The notes below the pieces were generated by a model, which had not been told where the DNA came from, searched no databases, and saw nothing but the letters and a program-made list of their open reading frames with translations. From assembly GCF_000429325.1 (NCBI RefSeq), contig NZ_AUBQ01000019.1, forward strand, positions 37,313 to 101,312: 64,000 nt of DNA. The letters are read 5' to 3'. A program made the translations under genes and the position numbers. The DNA comes from Fundidesulfovibrio putealis DSM 16056 (lineage in GTDB: Bacteria; Desulfobacterota; Desulfovibrionia; Desulfovibrionales; Desulfovibrionaceae). Shown here in pieces: positions 44,012 to 55,353 of the stretch (its first letter is position 1; the number at the start of each line of letters is the position of its first letter).

Positions 44012-44746
44012 CTACAAACCCAGCGACGCCAGCAGGTCGTCCACGGACGCCTGGTTGGAGTCCGTCTGCGGTCCCTTCAGGTCCGACACCTTCTTGTCCG
44101 CTTCCGCCTCGATCTGGTCCAGGTCCATGTCCGGGGCTTCCTCGTGGGCTTTCACCTTGAGGCCGGTGGACAGGTACAGGTCCAGCACGATGGCTTCCAC
44201 GTTCTTGATGGCCCCTATGATGCGCTTGATGCGCTGGCCGGTGAGGTCCTGGAAGGAGAGGGTGGTCATGATGCTCATGAGGTCGGCGTTGAGCGCGTCG
44301 CTCATGTCGCGCAGCTCCTGGAGCTGTTCCTTGGTGACGCCGCCGGACTTCAGGCTGTGCAGGATGGTGTTGGACTTGGCCTGCATCTCCAGATGCTTTT
44401 CCACGACGTCCATGATCTCGCCGGTGGCCTGCTCGGTGGTGGAGAGGATGGTGTCCAGCTGGTCGGCGGCTTCGCTGAAAAGCTGGTCGGCCCGCTTCTT
44501 CTCCTTGACGATGACCGACCCGCCTTCGTCCTGCCGGGCGGTGGAGAGCTCCTTGTAGATGGACTGGAGGCCGTTTCGCATGTCGTCGCTCAGGCGCTTG
44601 TAGAACTCGCTCTGGAGCAGCGAGCGCGTCAGCGATTTGGAGAGCTCCTTTTCAACGGCCTGGGTGATGGCCCCTTTCAGGTTCTCCACCATCTCGTCCA
44701 TGTAGCGGTCCATCAGGCTGTCGATCACGGTGTCTGTGTTGGCCAT
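44012..44746 (-). CDS. cheZ: CheY-P phosphatase CheZ
   Basis: 244 aa from the ATG at 44746, which overlaps the pilZ stop. The long helical hairpin has SFQDLTGQRIKRI near residues 164-176; D167 and Q171 correspond to the catalytic Asp/Gln pair (D143/Q147 in E. coli). The C-terminal ASVDDLLASLGL matches the CheY-binding tail. CheZ dephosphorylates CheY-P to reset flagellar motors. It is paired with a PilZ gene, so motility is controlled by both chemotaxis and c-di-GMP at this locus. Confidence 0.92.
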   Translation of the reverse strand: MANTDTVIDSLMDRYMDEMVENLKGAITQAVEKELSKSLTRSLLQSEFYKRLSDDMRNGLQSIYKELSTARQDEGGSVIVKEKKRADQLFSEAADQLDTILSTTEQATGEIMDVVEKHLEMQAKSNTILHSLKSGGVTKEQLQELRDMSDALNADLMSIMTTLSFQDLTGQRIKRIIGAIKNVEAIVLDLYLSTGLKVKAHEEAPDMDLDQIEAEADKKVSDLKGPQTDSNQASVDDLLASLGL

Positions 44747-45282
44747 CACGAGTGCTGCTCCCACTTCTTGACGCGCAATTCATCGCGCTGTGTTTGGAAA
44801 ACGAACTGAACGATGGTCTCCAGGTCGCGGTCGCGGATGCGGGTGAAATCAAGCGCCCAGATCTGCCTGCCGTCAAGCGTCTCCTCGCGCACCACGCGGG
44901 CCAGTGCTCCGGCCAGACGCACCGGAAGCTGCGTCATGGTGATGACGACCTCCACATGCTGGCCAATCGTGAGCGGGTAGGCGCAGGCGATCTTCACCCC
45001 GGCCCCGGAGATCTCCACGACCTCCAACAGGTGCGGGAAATCCTCCTGCAGGCTGTCCTGGCTGTGGATGCCGATCAGCATGTCCAGCTTGCGGTCCATG
45101 GCCTGCAAGGCGCTTATGAGGGCCTCGTTGACGCCTGCGGCCTTGAGGTCCATCGAGGACACCGAGGTGCTGGTGATGGGCGCCTCGCGAAACAGCTGAA
45201 GCTCCTTCCCGGAGGAGAGGAAGCGCATGCGACCGTGCAGATTGGTCGGGATGCGCAGGAAGGTGCGTTGCTCCTCATCCAT
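44746..45282 (-). CDS. PilZ-domain c-di-GMP-binding protein
   Basis: 178 aa from the ATG at 45282. The sequence has RTFLRIPTNLHGRMRF near residues 6-21, a helical segment (about 50-80) and a beta barrel with LLEVVEISGAGVKIAC near 85-100, the (D/N)xSxxG-type motif, and LTIGQHVEVVI. An RxxxR site is not perfect (LRIPTNLHGR), so binding strength is unsure. It overlaps cheZ and is 20 bp after the NIL ferredoxin gene. Confidence 0.75.
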   Translation of the reverse strand: MDEEQRTFLRIPTNLHGRMRFLSSGKELQLFREAPITSTSVSSMDLKAAGVNEALISALQAMDRKLDMLIGIHSQDSLQEDFPHLLEVVEISGAGVKIACAYPLTIGQHVEVVITMTQLPVRLAGALARVVREETLDGRQIWALDFTRIRDRDLETIVQFVFQTQRDELRVKKWEQHS

Positions 45283-45302
45283 GGCCGGCCTCCCGGAAGG
45301 GG

Positions 45303-45731
45303 TTACAGATAGCCGTTCTCCAACTGGGTTTCCATGGCCTTCACCGGGCAGACCTTCACGCACAGGCCGCAGGCCACGCACTTCTCGGAGTCGAAGCGCA
45401 CCTTCCAGGTGGCGCGGTCGATCTCCAGGGCGCGCGGGCGGCACAGGGCGGTGCATACGCCGCAGTGGACGCAGGAGTCCTCGTCCTTGCGGACTGTCTG
45501 GGCCACTGGGGTTATGGTCAGCCCGTGCTCGCGCAGGTAGGCCAGGCCGTCGTTGACGGCAGGCTCCAGGCCGTTGATCTCAAGGACCATCTCGCCCACC
45601 TCGCGGGGGTTGATCTGGGCCTTGATGATGTTGAAGCACAGGTCGAAAAGCTTGATGATGTTGCAGACAACCGGCTTGCCGGAGGAATCCGGCGGGAAGC
45701 TCAGATGGACGATTTTGCGGACTTCGTTCAT
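45303..45731 (-). CDS. NIL-domain ferredoxin (two 4Fe-4S clusters)
   Basis: 142 aa. Residues 5-75 are a NIL domain (KIVHLSFPPDSSGKPVV), normally a methionine-responsive ligand domain. Two clusters follow: CVHCGVCTALCRP and CVACGLCVKVCPV. Such NIL-ferredoxins take part, with a DUF39 protein, in an unusual homocysteine synthesis from aspartate semialdehyde in methanogens and sulfate reducers (from published family knowledge; the partner is not in this window). It is cytoplasmic. It lies 12 bp after cpoB in the same direction. Confidence 0.85.
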   Translation of the reverse strand: MNEVRKIVHLSFPPDSSGKPVVCNIIKLFDLCFNIIKAQINPREVGEMVLEINGLEPAVNDGLAYLREHGLTITPVAQTVRKDEDSCVHCGVCTALCRPRALEIDRATWKVRFDSEKCVACGLCVKVCPVKAMETQLENGYL

Positions 45732-45743
45732 AAGTTCAGACCT

Positions 45744-46595
45744 TTAGAGGAGGCTCTTGGCCCGGCGCGCCTCGGCTGAATCCGGGAATTTTTTGATGAG
45801 GTCGGAGAACATGAGGCGGGCTGCCTCTTTCTTGTTCAGCTTCTGGAAGGCCATTCCCATCTTGAGCATGGCCGAGGGGGCCTTGTTGCTCTTGGGGAAC
45901 TTTTCCACCACTTCGTTGTAGTTCAGTACGGCCTGACCCATGTCGCCTTTCTGGAAGTAGGCTTCGCCCATCCAGAAATAGGCGTTGGGGGCCAGGGTAT
46001 GCTTGGGATAGGTCTTGGCCACTTCCCGCCACATGCCTGCGGCCTTGTCGTAGTCCTTGGCCTGGAAGGCCTGCATGCCCTTGGCGTAGATGGCCTCGGC
46101 CGGGTCTGCGTTGGTGGCGGCGGGCACGTCGGTGGGGCGGGCCTGGGCCTGCGAGGGGGCTTGGGTCTGGGCGGCCGGGGCGTTCACCTGGGGCTGGCCG
46201 GGGGCCTGATTGCCCTGGGGTCCGGGAGCAGGGGCACCCGGATCATGGGGCTGTCCCGCACCGGGCTGCTGGCCGTCGATCTCCACGCCAAGCTGGGATC
46301 CCATCTGCTTCAGGTTGCCCTCGACCTTCTGGATGCGCTTGGAGAGTTCCGGCAGGGTGGTCGCTCCGCCGGAGCCGTCGCCGTCGGTCATGGTGCGGAT
46401 CTGGAGGTTCAGGTCCTCCACTTCGGCGGAGAGGCGCTGCACCTGGGATTTCAGCCCGTCCACCTCGGCGAGGAGGTTGGCCTGGGCCTGGGCCTGGGGA
46501 TCGATGGGCTTGCCCTTCACGGGGCTGTCGGAGCTGGTCCCGGCGCAGCCGGACAGAAGCAGGAGCGCGGCCAGGGCCGCAATGCGTGCGTTCAT
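45744..46595 (-). CDS. ybgF: Tol-Pal-associated lipoprotein CpoB/YbgF-like
   Basis: 283 aa. The lipobox is LLLLSGCAG with Cys near residue 18, so it is an envelope lipoprotein. A coiled coil (about 40-85) is followed by a Pro/Gln/Ala-rich linker (about 110-165) and C-terminal TPR repeats (about 170-283, with YDKAAGMWREVAKTYPKH and NAYFWMGEAYFQKGDMGQA). This is the CpoB architecture that coordinates peptidoglycan synthesis and outer-membrane constriction at division. In E. coli the mature protein starts with a signal peptide rather than a lipobox. The tol-pal genes are not adjacent. Its start overlaps the stop of the small membrane gene. Confidence 0.85.
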   Translation of the reverse strand: MNARIAALAALLLLSGCAGTSSDSPVKGKPIDPQAQAQANLLAEVDGLKSQVQRLSAEVEDLNLQIRTMTDGDGSGGATTLPELSKRIQKVEGNLKQMGSQLGVEIDGQQPGAGQPHDPGAPAPGPQGNQAPGQPQVNAPAAQTQAPSQAQARPTDVPAATNADPAEAIYAKGMQAFQAKDYDKAAGMWREVAKTYPKHTLAPNAYFWMGEAYFQKGDMGQAVLNYNEVVEKFPKSNKAPSAMLKMGMAFQKLNKKEAARLMFSDLIKKFPDSAEARRAKSLL

Positions 46596-46813
46596 GATTC
46601 TTTCGTTCCTCTTTTCCTGCCAACGAACAGGTAGATCAGGCCGCCCAGCACCGGTACGAAAACCGACAGGCACAACCAGACCATCTTTTCCTGATAGGTG
46701 GGGAAGTTGCGGTAGAATGCGTGCCCGATGGCCCAGAAGTTCAGGAACACGGGCAGGGCCAGGACAAGGAAGAACCAGAGGGGGAACCCTCCGATGGTGG
46801 TGGTGAGCGTCAT
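46592..46813 (-). CDS. small PLDc_N-domain membrane protein
   Basis: 73 aa from the ATG at 46813. Two hydrophobic helices (about 8-30 and 45-62) and a basic C-terminus (GRKRGTKES) match the PLDc_N domain found alone in many bacteria. No catalytic motif. Probably an inner-membrane component of unknown function; overlaps cpoB by 4 bp. Confidence 0.7.
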   Translation of the reverse strand: MTLTTTIGGFPLWFFLVLALPVFLNFWAIGHAFYRNFPTYQEKMVWLCLSVFVPVLGGLIYLFVGRKRGTKES

Positions 46814-46901
46814 AAGGGTGTCCTTGTTACGCCTGGCCGGTGCATTTTGCAAGGCCGGGGCGGCTTGCGGGGCCTGGCTTCCGGGAGGTCCGGCGGGGCC
46901 T

Positions 46902-47381
46902 TCAGTCTTTCTTGCGGACGTAGAACGAGAAGATGAGCGCCAGCGACCCGCAGCTTATGGCGATGTCCGCCACGTTGAAGGCGGGCCAGTGATAGGAGCC
47001 GATGGCGAAATCGAGGAAGTCGATGACCTCGCCGGTGCGGACCCTGTCAATAAGGTTGCCGACGGCTCCGCCCAGGATGAGCCCCAGGGCCACGATGAGC
47101 AGCTTGTCGCCGGGGGAGGCCTTGGCGAGCAGGTTGAGGATGATCATCACCGCCATGGCCGTGGCGCCCATGAAGAAGTAGGTCTGCCAGGAGGTGTCTG
47201 GGTTGTTCAGGAAGCCGAAAGCCGCTCCCCGGTTCAACGTGTGGACCAGGTTGAAGTATCCCGGAATCACTTCCACGGAGGTGAAAAGGGTGAGGTGCTT
47301 CTGGATCTGGAGCTTGGTTATCTGGTCCAGAACGACCACGACGGCGGCCAGGCTTGCGGCCAGGGTATACTGGGGCTTCAC
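46902..47381 (-). CDS. lspA: lipoprotein signal peptidase
   Basis: 159 aa from the GTG at 47381, which follows AAGGAA and gives the family length; an ATG at 47441 would add 20 atypical residues. Four membrane helices; VVVVLDQITKLQI, NRGAAFGFL, GGAVGNLIDRVRTGEVIDFLDF and FNVADIAI contain the two catalytic aspartates and conserved LspA motifs. It cleaves prolipoproteins at the lipobox Cys, including the adjacent CpoB-like lipoprotein. Last upstream gene of the minus-strand run 47381-44012. Confidence 0.94.
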   Translation of the reverse strand: MKPQYTLAASLAAVVVVLDQITKLQIQKHLTLFTSVEVIPGYFNLVHTLNRGAAFGFLNNPDTSWQTYFFMGATAMAVMIILNLLAKASPGDKLLIVALGLILGGAVGNLIDRVRTGEVIDFLDFAIGSYHWPAFNVADIAISCGSLALIFSFYVRKKD

Positions 47382-47583
47382 GGGGGTTCCTTGATTTGTG
47401 TCCGGTTGCTGCTCCTTTATGCAAGCTGGCGGGGAAGTCAATCACCGGGAGGCCCTCAAATATCTTGCCGGGGGGGGATAAGTTGCGTAAACCCACGCCG
47501 GGGTGAAAACCCCAAATTGACATTTCACGTCACATTTCTGGAACCCAACGCCGTACCCAACCTTAACCACAACCCCGCCAGTC

Positions 47584-50814
<3,231 letters not shown>

Positions 50815-50842
50815 TTGACAGCAGAGGTTCTGGCCTTATCTG
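50815..50842 (+). promoter_or_regulatory. sigma-70-like promoter for purF
   Basis: TTGACA at 50815-50820, exact consensus, and TATCTG at 50837-50842 with a 16-bp spacer. The purF ATG lies 34 bp downstream of the -10. Confidence 0.5.
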
Positions 50843-50875
50843 TCTGCCTTTACGAGAAGGCTTGAGAGCAGCGAC

Positions 50876-52288
50876 ATGAAAAAAGAATACTGCGGATTGT
50901 TCGGCATTTACGGCCATCCCGAGGCCGCGCGCATGACCTACTTCGGCCTCTACGCCCTGCAGCATCGCGGGCAGGAGTCGGCGGGCATCGTCACCTGGGA
51001 TGGCGACAACATCCGTGAGCAGAAGGGCATGGGGCTGGTGGCCGACGTGTTCAGCGAACGCCACCTCAGCCGGGAACTCAAGGGTTCCATCGCCGTGGGG
51101 CACGTCCGCTACTCCACCACCGGCGCCTCGCTCCTGCGCAACGCCCAGCCTTTTCTGGTGCGCTTCGGCGACTGGCGTCTGGCCATCGCCCACAACGGCA
51201 ACCTGGTGAACACCATGGAACTGCGCGCGGAACTGGAAGCCTCCGGCTCCATCTTCCAGACCACCATGGATTCGGAGATCTTCGTCCATCTGATCGCCAA
51301 GTACCTGAACGGCGGCACCATCGAGGAAGCCGTCATCAAGGCCTGCCAGAAGGTGCGCGGCTCCTATTCGCTGCTCATCCTGGCCAACGACAAGCTGATC
51401 GCCCTGCGCGACCCGCACGGCGTGCGCCCCCTGGCCCTTGGCCGTCTGGACGACCACTACGTCATCTCCTCCGAGACCTGCGCCTTCGACCTGATCGAGG
51501 CAGAGTACCTGCGCGCAGTGGAACCCGGCGAGATGCTGGTGATCCAGGACAAGTGCATGCGCTCCTACCGTCTCTGCGAGCCCATCAAGGCCAGCCGCTG
51601 CATTTTCGAGCTGGTCTACTTCGCCCGGCCCGACTCCGTGGTCTTCGGCGAGGTGGTTTATTCTCGCCGCAAGCTCATGGGCCAGACCCTGGCCCTGGAA
51701 GCGCCGGTGGACGCGGACTACGTCATGCCCTTCCCGGACTCCGGCGTGTACGCCGCCGTGGGCTATGCCCAGCAGTCCGGACTGCCTTTCGAGGTGGCCA
51801 TGGTGCGCAACCACTACGTGGGCCGCACCTTCATCCAGCCTTCGCAGGACATGCGCGACTTTTCCGTGCGCGTGAAGTTGAACCCCGTGCGCTCGCTCAT
51901 CAAGAACAAGAGCATCATCATCGTTGAAGATTCCATCGTGCGCGGCACCACCATCCGCACCCGCGTGAAGAAGCTGCGCGAGCTCGGCGCGCGCGAGATT
52001 CACATGCGCGTCAGCTGTCCGCCCATCAAGTTCCCCTGCTTCTACGGCATCGACTTCTCCTCCAAGGGGGAACTCATCGCCGCCAACAACTCCGTGGAAG
52101 ACATCGCGCGCTACATCGGCCTGGACAGCCTGCATTATCTGTCCATACCCGGGCTGCTCAATTCCGTCGGCGCGGACCTGAACGACCCGCAGTACTGTCT
52201 TGCCTGCTTCAACGGCGAGTACGCGATCCCTCCCTGCGCCGAGGGCACCAAGAACTGTCTCGATGAATCCAACGCCCTCACCTGGTAG
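50876..52288 (+). CDS. purF: amidophosphoribosyltransferase (Fe-S type)
   Basis: 470 aa. The N-terminal nucleophile is Cys6 after a five-residue propeptide (MKKEYCGLFGIYG), so cleavage is needed. The glutaminase domain is followed by a phosphoribosyltransferase domain with the PRPP loop IIIVEDSIVRGTTI. Cysteines equivalent to the four 4Fe-4S ligands of the B. subtilis enzyme are present: C in ASRCIFELVYF, PCFYGID and the pair in CLACFNGEY. It commits PRPP to purine synthesis. A promoter-like site sits upstream. Confidence 0.96.
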   Translation: MKKEYCGLFGIYGHPEAARMTYFGLYALQHRGQESAGIVTWDGDNIREQKGMGLVADVFSERHLSRELKGSIAVGHVRYSTTGASLLRNAQPFLVRFGDWRLAIAHNGNLVNTMELRAELEASGSIFQTTMDSEIFVHLIAKYLNGGTIEEAVIKACQKVRGSYSLLILANDKLIALRDPHGVRPLALGRLDDHYVISSETCAFDLIEAEYLRAVEPGEMLVIQDKCMRSYRLCEPIKASRCIFELVYFARPDSVVFGEVVYSRRKLMGQTLALEAPVDADYVMPFPDSGVYAAVGYAQQSGLPFEVAMVRNHYVGRTFIQPSQDMRDFSVRVKLNPVRSLIKNKSIIIVEDSIVRGTTIRTRVKKLRELGAREIHMRVSCPPIKFPCFYGIDFSSKGELIAANNSVEDIARYIGLDSLHYLSIPGLLNSVGADLNDPQYCLACFNGEYAIPPCAEGTKNCLDESNALTW

Positions 52289-52296
52289 GTAGCCCG

Positions 52297-52632
52297 ATGT
52301 TCGGAGCCATCAAGGATATGGCCGTCTCGACGGCCATAACCAATAAGCTGTCGCCATTGTTCGAGGAATACTGCCATTCGTTCAAGCTGACCTTGAACTC
52401 TTCGAACAAGACCATGCTGGTCGAAGCGCTCCCCAAGGGGGAGAGCACGGTCGTTCAGGTGGAGATCGTAGGGTATCGGTTGCTGCACGAAAACGGCAGG
52501 GCCGTACTGGCCTTTGAGCGACTGGAGTTCAGCCGTGAATGGCTGGGGGCGCTGGCGTCCAGCTTTCTTCCTGAAAACCGGATCACCCTCCCCGAAGACA
52601 CGCCTTACGAGCTGCTGAAACAGTATATTTAG
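52297..52632 (+). CDS. hypothetical protein downstream of purF
   Basis: 111 aa, 8 bp after the purF stop, probably co-transcribed. No recognised family. The pattern beta-beta-rich (TMLVEALPKGESTVVQVEIVGY, about residues 38-60) between two helical parts resembles small lipid- or ligand-binding folds, but nothing specific can be said. No signal peptide. It ends immediately before a hairpin array. Confidence 0.6.
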   Translation: MFGAIKDMAVSTAITNKLSPLFEEYCHSFKLTLNSSNKTMLVEALPKGESTVVQVEIVGYRLLHENGRAVLAFERLEFSREWLGALASSFLPENRITLPEDTPYELLKQYI

Positions 52633-52633
52633 G

Positions 52634-52722
52634 CTGGGATTTAAGTCCCAGACCCTGGCTGGGCTCCGCCCAGACCCGCCAGGGCTCTGCCCTGGACCCG
52701 GCAGGGGAGAAGCCTCCCCTGC
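52634..52722. repeat. array of four short hairpins
   Basis: CTGGGA/TCCCAG at 52634-52651, CTGGGC-TCC-GCCCAG at 52659-52673, CCAGGGC-TCT-GCCCTGG at 52679-52695 and GCAGGGGAG/CTCCCCTGC at 52701-52722. Similar hairpins recur at 59653-59717. Confidence 0.7.
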
Positions 52723-52781
52723 ACCCGGCTTTCCGCTTCGCGTCGCGCGCGGCAATTCGGGCTGATGGCTGGCTCTGGTGA

Positions 52782-52865
52782 CTGTCCCGTTCGTGTCCTG
52801 GCGGGCGTGCTAGAACCGATTTGAAGACGATTCGTCGCCCACCCGCCAGAACCCGACCGTGACAG
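52782..52865. repeat. dispersed structured element, copy A
   Basis: An imperfect palindrome with arms CTGGCGGG/CCCGCCAG around the core GCTAGAACCGATTTGAAGAC...GATTCGTCGCC. The core is identical to that of copy B at 59794-59907, while the arms differ in compensating ways. Confidence 0.75.
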
Positions 52866-53049
52866 CCCGCAGCACCCGCCGAACGCACGCTCTGCCGCAT
52901 TTAAAATCCATTCTGCCAAAATGAAAGCATGCTCTGCTGCGATGAAACGTGAGTCAGGACGAAGGCGCATGTGGTCGGATTGAAACATTCAACACAGTAC
53001 TTCCCAGCCAGCAGAAATCGTAGTGGGCGGTGATTTCATGAACTATTAA

Positions 53050-53084
53050 GCCCTGAAGCGCGGCATTGCGCGCTTCAGGGCTTT
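53050..53084. terminator. strong hairpin (terminator or small RNA end)
   Basis: A 13-bp stem GCCCTGAAGCGCG/CGCGCTTCAGGGC with a 6-nt loop followed on the plus strand by TTT. The nearest genes end or begin more than 120 bp away, so it may close an untranslated transcript from about 52960. Confidence 0.5.
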
Positions 53085-53118
53085 CTCGCGAGATATCTGA
53101 AACGTATCTGTTCGTTAC

Positions 53119-53204
53119 GCGAAGCTCATTGAGGGTCCAGGGGGATCACCCCCCAGGCGGGAGAGTGCAGAGAGGGCGGAGCCCTCTTTGCCCGCCGGAG
53201 GCAT
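53119..53204 (-). repeat. 3'-end intergenic repeat, copy 1
   Basis: Read on the minus strand it starts ATGCCTCCGGCGGGCAAAGA, contains two hairpins and ends CTCAATGAGCTTCGC. It follows the phasin-like gene by 8 bp. A relative at 59994-60076 occupies the same place after another gene. Confidence 0.7.
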
Positions 53205-53212
53205 CCGCCTCT

Positions 53213-53524
53213 TCAGCCTTTCCCCTCGCGCTCCTGGAGCTTCTTTTCCAGCTCCGCGATCCGGGCCTTCATCTCTTCCAGGTCTTCCGCTTTCACCAGT
53301 CCGAGCCTTTTGAGAATCCGGTCCAGTTCTTCCTGCCCGACCTCTTTGGCGACGTCCACGCCCTGTTCCAGATTGTTGGAGAGGGCGTCCAGGGCGTGCC
53401 TGAGTTCCTCGGCGTGCGAATCGTTCACCCGAACGGGCGCGTTCAGGGCGTCCATGATCTTGTCCTTGAGCAAAAGCCCAGCGCCAAGCCCGGTATAGAA
53501 GCCTTTTTTCAGCAGATCGCTCAT
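53213..53524 (-). CDS. phasin-family-like coiled-coil protein
   Basis: 103 aa from the ATG at 53524, preceded by GGAGG. The N-terminus MSDLLKKGFYTGLGAGLLLKD is followed by amphipathic helices and a C-terminal coiled coil (about 75-100, EDLEEMKARIAELEKKL). This architecture matches short phasin-like/PhaF-type proteins (YTGLGAxLL... motif) that are frequently encoded next to UbiB/ABC1 proteins. Function unproven; the neighbouring ubiB gene fits that context. Confidence 0.7.
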   Translation of the reverse strand: MSDLLKKGFYTGLGAGLLLKDKIMDALNAPVRVNDSHAEELRHALDALSNNLEQGVDVAKEVGQEELDRILKRLGLVKAEDLEEMKARIAELEKKLQEREGKG

Positions 53525-53640
53525 GAGTATCCTCCAGTGTTGCGTCCTCAAAATCCGTCCATACGGATTTTCAAGACAAACAGCCAAAACCATTGATTTG
53601 AATTTTGAAAAACAAAATCATGTTTTTCAAAATCGCGACA

Positions 53641-55308
53641 CTAGGTATCCCGGAACATCTTGAACGTGATGTATGTGCCAAGCATCCCGGACAGGGCGAA
53701 TCCGGCCAGCCCGATGACGGGCATGCCCCAGAGGTGCGGCCCCAGGTCCGAGCTGAAGATCACGGCTGAACAGACCGCCAGGGCCGAGGTGACCAGCGCG
53801 CCGCCCAGGCGGTTGCCGATGCGCTGGAAGGTGGCGGGCAGGCGGCCGAAGTCGTGCTGCTTGTGTTCCACGGTCAGCTGGCCGGCGCTGAGTTTGCGCA
53901 ACACGGTGTCTATCCTGCGAGGGAAGGCGGTGATGATCCGACCGGCTTCTTCCAGTTCGGCCCAGATGGAGCGGTCCGACAGGCCGGGGATCAGGCGGCG
54001 CATGGAGTACGCCTGAGCCAGGGAGGAGAGGCTTGATGCCGGGTTCAGCGTCGGGTCGAGGGATTTCAGGGCTGATTCGGAGGCCAGCAGCGCACGCGCC
54101 ACCAGGATGAAGTCGGGCCGGGGCGAGAGGCCGTGTTCGCGGCAGATGGCCGTCAGGTCCAGCATATGCCGCCCCATGAAACCGTGTCCGCAGGGCGTGT
54201 GGAACTTCTGCATGATGAACATGAGGTCCGATTCCAGGCTGAACACGTCCAGGTCCGGCGGTGCGGAGTAGGACATGTCCTCCACCACGCGGGCGAGGCG
54301 CGCCGTGTCCTTGCCGCCCAGCGCGATGAGGCAGTCCACCAGCGCGCTGCGAAGCGCCGGGGCCAGCCGTCCGCACATGCCGAAGTCCAGGTAGCAGAGC
54401 CTGCTGCGGCCCACGATGCGCAGATTCCCCAGGTGCGGGTCCGCGTGGAAAAAACCCTCCTGCATGATCTGGCGCACGGTGGATTCAAGCCCCAGGGAGA
54501 CCAGTTCGGCGCGCTCCTCGCTGGTGCCCAGGAACTCGTCCAGGCGTTCGCCGTCGATGAATTCCATCACCAGGACGCCCGGGCGCGCGAGATCCGCATG
54601 CACGGCGGGCGCGAACACGCGCGGGTTGTCCTCGAAGAGGGCGTTGAAGGCCAGCATGTTCACGGCCTCGTTGGTGAAATCGAGCTCGCGGCGCACCACC
54701 TTGCGAAGTTCGCGCACCACCTCCACGGGCTTGAAGGGGCGGACCGAAGGCGCGCGCTCCTCCAGCAGTTCGGCCAGGTATTCCAGGATGTCCAGGTCTG
54801 CGGCCAGGGTGTCGGCCACATCGGGCAGCTGCACCTTGACGGCAACCAGGCTGGCGTCGTCCGCGCGGCGCGCCCGGTGAACCTGCGAGATGGAGGCCGT
54901 GGCCACGGGATGATGCTCGAACCCGGAGAAGAGTGTCTCCAGCGGGCGCCCATAGGCCTTCTCGATGGCGGCGCGGATGTCCTCGAACGGAGTCGGGGGC
55001 AGCGCCTCCTGGAGGGTCTTCAGCTCGTCGCAGAGGTCGGACGGGATGAGGTCCGGGCGCATGGAGAGGATCTGGCCGATCTTGACGGCGGTGGGGCCGA
55101 GCTCTTCGATGATGAGCTTGAGGCGCTTCCATAGGGGAATCGCTGCCGGGGGAGGCGGGCTCTTGCGCCAGAAATAGGGGAACCGGCGGCGCAGGCCCAG
55201 CCGGATGAGGAGCTCCTCAAAGCCGTGCTTGGCCAGGACGGACACGATGATGCGCATGCGGTTGGCCGAAGCCAGCGGCGTGTAGCGGATGAGGTCGGAT
55301 GCGTTCAT
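53641..55308 (-). CDS. ubiB: UbiB/ABC1 (AarF) family atypical kinase
   Basis: 555 aa. KxGQ motif AVKIGQILSMRPDLIP near residues 74-89, the family's Ala-rich loop as ATASISQVHRA near 136, the nucleotide-binding Lys in VAVKVQLP, catalytic HADPHLGNL near 293 and LDFG near 311. Two C-terminal membrane helices (about 495-545) anchor it. UbiB proteins are ATPases that assist isoprenoid quinone synthesis; here menaquinone is the likely lipid. The phasin-like gene lies downstream on the same strand. Confidence 0.92.
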   Translation of the reverse strand: MNASDLIRYTPLASANRMRIIVSVLAKHGFEELLIRLGLRRRFPYFWRKSPPPPAAIPLWKRLKLIIEELGPTAVKIGQILSMRPDLIPSDLCDELKTLQEALPPTPFEDIRAAIEKAYGRPLETLFSGFEHHPVATASISQVHRARRADDASLVAVKVQLPDVADTLAADLDILEYLAELLEERAPSVRPFKPVEVVRELRKVVRRELDFTNEAVNMLAFNALFEDNPRVFAPAVHADLARPGVLVMEFIDGERLDEFLGTSEERAELVSLGLESTVRQIMQEGFFHADPHLGNLRIVGRSRLCYLDFGMCGRLAPALRSALVDCLIALGGKDTARLARVVEDMSYSAPPDLDVFSLESDLMFIMQKFHTPCGHGFMGRHMLDLTAICREHGLSPRPDFILVARALLASESALKSLDPTLNPASSLSSLAQAYSMRRLIPGLSDRSIWAELEEAGRIITAFPRRIDTVLRKLSAGQLTVEHKQHDFGRLPATFQRIGNRLGGALVTSALAVCSAVIFSSDLGPHLWGMPVIGLAGFALSGMLGTYITFKMFRDT

Positions 55309-55353
55309 GCTATCTGGCTGATAGCGTAGATTCTCAGCCGGAACAAGCGGGAG

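Larger units (their letters stand above)
52633..53212. other. 580-bp intergenic region rich in hairpins
   Basis: No gene. It contains four tandem hairpins (52634-52722), the structured element at 52782-52865, a strong hairpin at 53050-53081 and a 3'-end repeat at 53119-53204. Confidence 0.7.

Noticed and set aside
47403..47583. Riboswitch or attenuator before carB
   Set aside because: Only a 4-bp GGGG/CCCC hairpin near 47505 is seen; no known aptamer pattern or leader peptide.
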